Source: CAZOYN01 sp964584135 (GTDB taxonomy: Bacteria > Patescibacteriota > Saccharimonadia > Saccharimonadales > UBA4665). Taken from it: a stretch of DNA of 9,874 nucleotides. The position numbers and the translations under genes are program-made. Below are positions 5,994 through 9,874 of the stretch, one piece after another (within the stretch, counting starts at the first letter, position 1; each line of letters starts with the position of its first letter). The stretch spans positions 1 through 9,874 of the forward strand of contig CAZOYN010000030.1 of the NCBI GenBank assembly GCA_964584135.1. The letters are read 5' to 3'. The notes beneath the pieces were generated by a model. The model was given only the letters and a program-made list of their open reading frames with translations, was not told the origin of the DNA and did no database searches.

Positions 5994-6902
5994 ATGGCCA
6001 AGATTATTGTTTTAACTGGCGGGACCTCTAATGAGCGAGAAGTTTCGTTGCGCTCCGGCACAGCCGTGGCTGAGGCGCTTACCAAAGCTGGCCATGACGT
6101 CCAACAAATTGACCCCGCCGACGGGCTTCCATCAGATATTTTGCAAGCCGCTGACGTGGTTTTTCCAGTATTGCACGGGGCCGGTGGCGAAGATGGTAGT
6201 TTACAAAAACAGCTTGATGATGTGGGCGTCAGCTATGTGGGCTCAGGCGTGGCGTCATCGGAGCTTTGTTTTGATAAATGGCAGTACAAACAGTTCATTA
6301 GCAGCCACGGCCTGCCAACGCCGGAGGCTGAACTGGTAGACCAAACCGGTTTTTGGGAATCGGGGCTGGTTATGAAACCCTTTGTGCTCAAGCCTAACGA
6401 TGGTGGCTCGAGCGTTGACACCTATATTCACCGCGACGCGTTTGAGCTGCCTCAAGAAGTTATTCCTGATTTATTCAGCCGGCACGAACAGCTACTGCTC
6501 GAAGCGTTAATCGCTGGCACCGAGACCACCGTTGCGGTCTTGGGCGACCAGGCTTTGCCGATGATTGAGATTATCCCGCCCAGCGGCGCCGAGTTTGATT
6601 ATGACAATAAGTACAATGGCCAAACCCAAGAACTTTGTCCGCCGCAGCACGTTGACCCGGCCACGCAACAACGTGCCAGTGAGCTGGCGCTGCAGGCGCA
6701 TAAGCTGTGTGGCTGCCGTGACTTTAGCCGGACCGATATTATGATTGGTCCCGGCAATGACTTGTTTATTTTAGAGACCAACACCATTCCAGGCATGACA
6801 GGCCAAAGCTTGTTTCCAAAAGCCGCGGCTGCGGCTGGCATCCCAATGGAAAAGCTCGTCGACCAACTGGTCCGAGCTGCGCTTGACCGTAAAGCTACTT
6901 GA
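5994..6902 (+). CDS. ddl: D-alanine--D-alanine ligase
   Basis: Ddl joins two D-alanines using ATP, making the dipeptide that MurF attaches to the peptidoglycan precursor. The 302-residue length is typical. Landmarks from ATG 5994 are GGTSNEREVSLRSG (9-22, with the conserved E16), HGAGGEDGSLQ (61-71), the ATP-grasp lysine in VLKPNDGGSSV (131-141, K133), LLEALIAGTE (168-177), SRTDIMI (245-251, R246) and ILETNTIPGMT.QS (259-272, metal-binding E261 and N263). The Tyr in NKYNG (Y207) sits where D-Ala-D-Ala ligases carry Tyr; D-Ala-D-lactate ligases differ there, so normal dipeptide synthesis is likely. The promoter is of the leaderless type. The 3' end overlaps the convergent murF gene by 8 nt, with no room for a separate terminator. 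Confidence 0.95.
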   Translation: MAKIIVLTGGTSNEREVSLRSGTAVAEALTKAGHDVQQIDPADGLPSDILQAADVVFPVLHGAGGEDGSLQKQLDDVGVSYVGSGVASSELCFDKWQYKQFISSHGLPTPEAELVDQTGFWESGLVMKPFVLKPNDGGSSVDTYIHRDAFELPQEVIPDLFSRHEQLLLEALIAGTETTVAVLGDQALPMIEIIPPSGAEFDYDNKYNGQTQELCPPQHVDPATQQRASELALQAHKLCGCRDFSRTDIMIGPGNDLFILETNTIPGMTGQSLFPKAAAAAGIPMEKLVDQLVRAALDRKAT

Positions 6903-8169
6903 ACTGTTTGGCTTTTTGTTGAAGCCAATAGGGTGACTGGCGCACCAGCCGTGCCGCGTCTGATCTGTCGGCCAGTAACAACTTAACTGCTTCTTCGGCG
7001 AACACGCCGTTTTGCGAACCTTTCGCTAGGACCACCGTTTTTGGCTTGAGTTGGCTGGCTACAAACTCACCAGCCTGATATGGACTGGCAAAGCTCTGTA
7101 TTCGGCAACCGGCTTGCTGGGCGGCTGGCGCTAGATATTTTTGGGCTTCAGAACCAACGGTAACAACTAAATCCAGTTTTTGAGGGTCACAGTACGCGCC
7201 AATTTCCTGATGTATCGCTGCGCTTTCAGCGCCCAGTTCATTCATACTGCCCAAGATGGCAATCCGTTGCTCGGCATCGGCAGCATATAAAACATCCAGC
7301 GCCGCTTTAACAGCGGTAGGGCTGGCATTGTAGGTGTCGTCAATAATGGTGCTGTCCTGCTTACCGGCCAGGATTTGTAGCCGGCCACTGACCGCTTTGA
7401 TAGCCGAAAGCCCTTCTTGCAGCGTTGAAGCTTCATAGCCAAACATATCAGCCACGGCTAGGGCTGCCAGCACCACCTTCGCACCCTGTTTACCAATTGT
7501 CGGAAAACTAATTTCCAAACTGGGCTTATTTGGCAGCTGGAGTTGGGCGCGGGTGGATTTTAAGCGATCCACGCGCAGGTCAGTCAATCGGTAATCGGCG
7601 GGGTTGTCTAGCCCGTAGCTAGTGAACTGCAGATCCTTTGCATAGAAAGCGTCTATATCATCAACGTTGAGGAGCACGCGTTTGACAAACTGTGCCGGCG
7701 TCAGCTCTTCGGCCGCCACGGCGTCCAGATCGCCAAAATACTCCATGTGCTCAGGCGCCACGGCCGTGATGACGACAATATCCGGCTTAAGATAGGCAAA
7801 CCGGGCGAGTTGTCCTGGCCCGTCTGTACCAAGCTCAACGAGAACGAATTTGTAGGGATAGTCTTTCTTAAGCATGTGCTGGTTTCGCCAGAGCAGCTTC
7901 AGCCAGGCGGGGATATTGAACAGCCCGGGCTCAGTTTGGTCAAAAAATATGAGCGGGACGGTGAGGTGGTCGTTATAGTTACCGTCTTGGTAACAAACCG
8001 GCTGCTGCGTGGCCAGCAATTGCGCGATTGCCAGCTTGGTTGAGGTTTTACCCACGCTGCCGGCCACAGCAATCACCTGAAAGTCATTTTTGCTGCGTAG
8101 CTTCGTGACCTGTCGTTCCAACCGAGTCACCAGCCAACGCTTCCCAAGAACCTTCAAGCTACGAATCAT
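6895..8169 (-). CDS. murF: MurF-type Mur ligase (UDP-MurNAc-peptide--D-Ala-D-Ala ligase), short N terminus
   Basis: MurF adds D-Ala-D-Ala to the UDP-MurNAc-tripeptide in the cytoplasm, using ATP. The 424-residue product has the Mur ligase P-loop AGSVGKTSTK (36-45), GNYNDHLTVPL (63-73), VELGTDGP (111-118), APEHMEYFG (138-146), and the C-terminal domain with SGRLQIL (261-267), DDTYNASPTAVKA (277-289) and KGSQNGVF (383-390). DDTYNASP is characteristic of MurF rather than MurC/D/E. The P-loop starts only about 35 residues in, so the usual MurF N-terminal substrate-binding domain (roughly 80-100 residues) is missing and replaced by a basic helix. The start is fixed by a TATAAT 6 nt upstream and by the stop of the preceding gene 18 nt away. 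A Mur ligase with a different acceptor remains possible. Confidence 0.87.
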   Translation of the reverse strand: MIRSLKVLGKRWLVTRLERQVTKLRSKNDFQVIAVAGSVGKTSTKLAIAQLLATQQPVCYQDGNYNDHLTVPLIFFDQTEPGLFNIPAWLKLLWRNQHMLKKDYPYKFVLVELGTDGPGQLARFAYLKPDIVVITAVAPEHMEYFGDLDAVAAEELTPAQFVKRVLLNVDDIDAFYAKDLQFTSYGLDNPADYRLTDLRVDRLKSTRAQLQLPNKPSLEISFPTIGKQGAKVVLAALAVADMFGYEASTLQEGLSAIKAVSGRLQILAGKQDSTIIDDTYNASPTAVKAALDVLYAADAEQRIAILGSMNELGAESAAIHQEIGAYCDPQKLDLVVTVGSEAQKYLAPAAQQAGCRIQSFASPYQAGEFVASQLKPKTVVLAKGSQNGVFAEEAVKLLLADRSDAARLVRQSPYWLQQKAKQFK

Positions 8170-8175
8170 AGCCTT

Positions 8176-8181
8176 ATTATA
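8176..8181 (-). promoter_or_regulatory. -10 element of murF, leaderless type
   Basis: A perfect TATAAT on the minus strand is followed by AAGGCT (6 nt) and the ATG at 8169. It lies in the 18-nt gap after the stop of the upstream gene, so the -35 region falls in that gene's last codons; no clear -35 is seen there. AAGG in the 6-nt spacer is too close to the ATG to act as a normal ribosome binding site. Transcripts reading through from the upstream gene could also cover murF. Confidence 0.62.
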
Positions 8182-8187
8182 GCCGGC

Positions 8188-9699
8188 CTACTGCGTGAAA
8201 TAGTTGTATGGGTTGTTGCTGTTCTGTGAAGCAGCGCCAGCACTGGCGGCAGATTGGGCGTAAGCCTGGAACAGTTGGCCAAGACCCAGGTCGTCCAGCA
8301 CTTGCATCAATGGTTCGGCGCCGGTGGGCGCGCTGACTGCAACGGGCGCGCTGCTGGGCTTAAAGGTGAGGTTGGCCGTAAAGGTCGAGGCGTCGGTACC
8401 GCCACCCTTGATGGAAATCTTGAGAGCAACACTGTTATCTTTGCTATCGAGCGTGACAACGATGGAGCCACTACTAGTAGTGCTGCCATCTTTGCTCTGG
8501 CCACTAATGAAGAACGGGTAGCTGGTTCCCCCCTTGTAATTAAGGCCCAGGTCAACGTAATTGGTGGCCGGGTTGCTTTTGTCACTGACGCGCACTTTGT
8601 AGACCAACCGGCTGCTGACATCTGACCACAAGTCAAAGGTATCGCTACTCTTGATGGTATCGGCTGACTTTTCCAAGTCGGCGTAGCTACTATCCACCTG
8701 GGTATCGTAATTGTTCTTCTTCAACCAAGCGCCAAGCTTGCTGGCCTTCAGAGCGTCGCGCTGGGCAGTGATGTACCGCTTTACGTTGGCCTTATCAAAG
8801 CCCATTTTGTAGTGGTAGGCCTTGTGGCCATCAACTGTTTCAGTGCCATATTTTTGCACCACAACCGTCACCGACTTACTTTTGTTGGTCGTAAAGACAT
8901 ACTGCTTGTTGACTCCGCCAAAAGCCTGGACCTCGTCAAGTACATCAGCTTCGGCGGGCATCTGGGAAGCACTCTTAGCCTGAGTTTGGCTTAACTGTGA
9001 CTGCAGGCTGTCGATCAGCGTGTGGTCAACCACAATCCACTTGCCATCCAATTTATTGATAGCCGTGTCGGCTTCGGCAGAGCCGGTTAAGGCACCAAGG
9101 CCTGTAATACCGCTGGCTTTGAGGTAAATATCAGGGGTTGCGCCGGCAGATTTAATAGTCCGGATCTCGGCATTAATGCGTGTGCCAACCAGGCCAACGT
9201 CAAAACTGGTGTCGGAGTTCGTGCCATCACTCTTAAAGCTCAGGCTGCCATCGGTGCTAGTGCCACCGCTCTTAAAGCTATACGAACCGCTGCCAACTGC
9301 CCCCTTGTAGTTGGCTTGCGACTGCGTTTCAAGATAGTTCACGAGCTTGTCGTAACCCTTGCCCGTATTGGTCAGCGACTGGGACAAAATAACTGAAGGG
9401 CTCATATAATAACCAAAGTAATAAGCGGCAGCCCCGCCGCCAAGCACGACCACGGCGATCAAAGCCATAAGTAGCGGTTTGCGAGCCATCTTACCTTTTG
9501 GAGCGGCTGTCATAGGGTCGGCTGCTCCAACTACCGGCTCGGAAGCATCTGGTGGGCTGGTGACAGCCGGTGGTGTCGGCGGCATATCGGTAGTCGCTTC
9601 AGGCGGCGACATAACCTCGGCCGATTCCACGGTCGGCTGTGAAGGTTGCTCTACGGGTTGTTCATTGTTTGTGTTTGTTTCTGTCGTATTGGGGTCCAT
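8188..9699 (-). CDS. Single-pass membrane-anchored protein of unknown function
   Basis: I do not recognise a named family. The 503-residue product has a Pro/Thr/Glu-rich, probably disordered N terminus (1-66), a basic KGKMARK stretch (68-74), and one hydrophobic segment (about 75-97) without a lipobox. The large remainder is Ser/Thr/Gly-rich with alternating strand-like patterns and is predicted to be outside the cell, by the positive-inside rule. A 13-residue duplication (SFKSGGTSTDGSL at 141-153, SFKSDGTNSDTSF at 154-166) is visible. GTETVDGHKAYHYKMGFDK (285-303) resembles segments of LolA/LppX-like lipid-binding beta-folds, a weak hint only. No cysteine or catalytic motif stands out, and the C terminus is Gln/Asn/Ser-rich. 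AAGGA lies 6 nt before ATG 9699, a strong ribosome binding site. A role in the cell envelope is an inference from topology and the murF neighbour. Confidence 0.85.
   Translation of the reverse strand: MDPNTTETNTNNEQPVEQPSQPTVESAEVMSPPEATTDMPPTPPAVTSPPDASEPVVGAADPMTAAPKGKMARKPLLMALIAVVVLGGGAAAYYFGYYMSPSVILSQSLTNTGKGYDKLVNYLETQSQANYKGAVGSGSYSFKSGGTSTDGSLSFKSDGTNSDTSFDVGLVGTRINAEIRTIKSAGATPDIYLKASGITGLGALTGSAEADTAINKLDGKWIVVDHTLIDSLQSQLSQTQAKSASQMPAEADVLDEVQAFGGVNKQYVFTTNKSKSVTVVVQKYGTETVDGHKAYHYKMGFDKANVKRYITAQRDALKASKLGAWLKKNNYDTQVDSSYADLEKSADTIKSSDTFDLWSDVSSRLVYKVRVSDKSNPATNYVDLGLNYKGGTSYPFFISGQSKDGSTTSSGSIVVTLDSKDNSVALKISIKGGGTDASTFTANLTFKPSSAPVAVSAPTGAEPLMQVLDDLGLGQLFQAYAQSAASAGAASQNSNNPYNYFTQ
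9221..9279 (-). repeat. Imperfect direct repeat, 39-nt period, within the membrane-protein gene
   Basis: The 20-base units at 9221-9240 and 9260-9279 match at 18 of 20 positions, and their offset of 39 nt equals 13 codons. They encode the two SFKS-starting 13-residue units of the extracellular part. This looks like an old in-frame duplication inside a beta-rich domain. Confidence 0.7.
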
Positions 9700-9724
9700 A
9701 ACGGTTCCTTAAGTTATGGCTCTG

Positions 9725-9752
9725 ATTATACATAAGCGTAAGCGATTACCAA
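9725..9752 (-). promoter_or_regulatory. Promoter of the membrane-protein gene
   Basis: On the minus strand there is a TATAAT (9730..9725) and a TTGGTA -35-like element (9752..9747, 4 of 6 matches to TTGACA) with a 16-nt spacer. The predicted start near 9717 gives a leader of about 18 nt that contains the AAGGA ribosome binding site. The spacer holds a tandem TAAGCG repeat on the plus strand (9733-9744), of unknown meaning. Confidence 0.62.
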
Positions 9753-9816
9753 ACCTGGTGGGCACAGTATCGAAAGTTTTAACCGTCTTGCGGAATCACT
9801 ATATTACAAATAGCCT

Positions 9817-9866
9817 ATAAAATAAAAGTCACCGCGGTAGGAACATACTGCTCCGTGCGGTGGCTT
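9817..9866 (-). terminator. Probable Rho-independent terminator of a gene beyond the right edge
   Basis: AAGTCACCGC (9826-9835) pairs with GCGGTGGCTT (9857-9866) over 10 bp, with one G-T wobble and a 21-nt loop that can fold further (GGA/TCC). Read on the minus strand, the hairpin is followed by a T-rich run (TTTTATTTTAT), as expected for intrinsic termination. On the plus strand the run would precede the hairpin, so it should serve a minus-strand gene to the right that cannot be seen here. Confidence 0.6.
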
Positions 9867-9874
9867 ATGCCTAT

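Noticed and set aside
6908..6928. Perfect 7-bp inverted repeat (TTGGCTT/AAGCCAA) just after the ddl stop as a terminator
   Set aside because: It lies inside the last murF codons and has no T-run after it on either strand; a chance or coding-driven hairpin is as likely.
9733..9744. Tandem TAAGCG repeat as an operator
   Set aside because: Only two 6-base copies within a promoter spacer; too short to support a binding-site claim.

Overview
The window is 9.9 kb of compact bacterial chromosome with housekeeping genes on both strands. There is no tRNA, rRNA, CRISPR array or recognisable mobile element. The likely source is a Patescibacteria/CPR genome, possibly Saccharibacteria. This rests on a MurF without the usual N-terminal domain, a 49-residue bL32 without zinc-binding cysteines, a NusB with a Lys/Ala tail, very short or overlapping gene junctions, and leaderless-type promoters. 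The assignment is an inference from style, not from a marker gene.

Layout. Positions 1-1592 hold a minus-strand RNA/translation operon read rpmF (bL32) > nusB > Nudix hydrolase > rnc (RNase III, cut by the window's left edge), with one good promoter upstream of rpmF. Positions 1628-2971 (plus) encode a divergent aspartate kinase. Positions 2955-5921 (minus) encode leucyl-tRNA synthetase. Positions 5994-6902 (plus) encode D-Ala-D-Ala ligase. Positions 6895-8169 (minus) encode a MurF-type Mur ligase. Positions 8188-9699 (minus) encode a single-pass membrane-anchored protein of unknown function. The last 175 bases hold that gene's promoter and a minus-strand terminator-like hairpin belonging to a gene beyond the right edge.

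The most striking feature is in LeuRS. A complete alpha/beta-hydrolase domain of about 185 residues (RBBP9/YdeN type, with a visible Ser-Asp-His triad) sits inside the CP1 editing domain, just before the TTRPDT editing motif. The synthetase around it looks intact, and without the insert it would have a normal length of about 800 residues. A second signal is promoter geometry: three unrelated genes on both strands (aspartate kinase, ddl, murF) each have a perfect TATAAT exactly 6 nt before ATG, which predicts transcripts starting at or next to the A of ATG.

How the genes fit together: Ddl makes the D-Ala-D-Ala dipeptide that MurF adds to the peptidoglycan precursor, although the two genes converge tail to tail. 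bL32, NusB and RNase III serve ribosome assembly and rRNA transcription and processing. LeuRS supplies Leu-tRNA.
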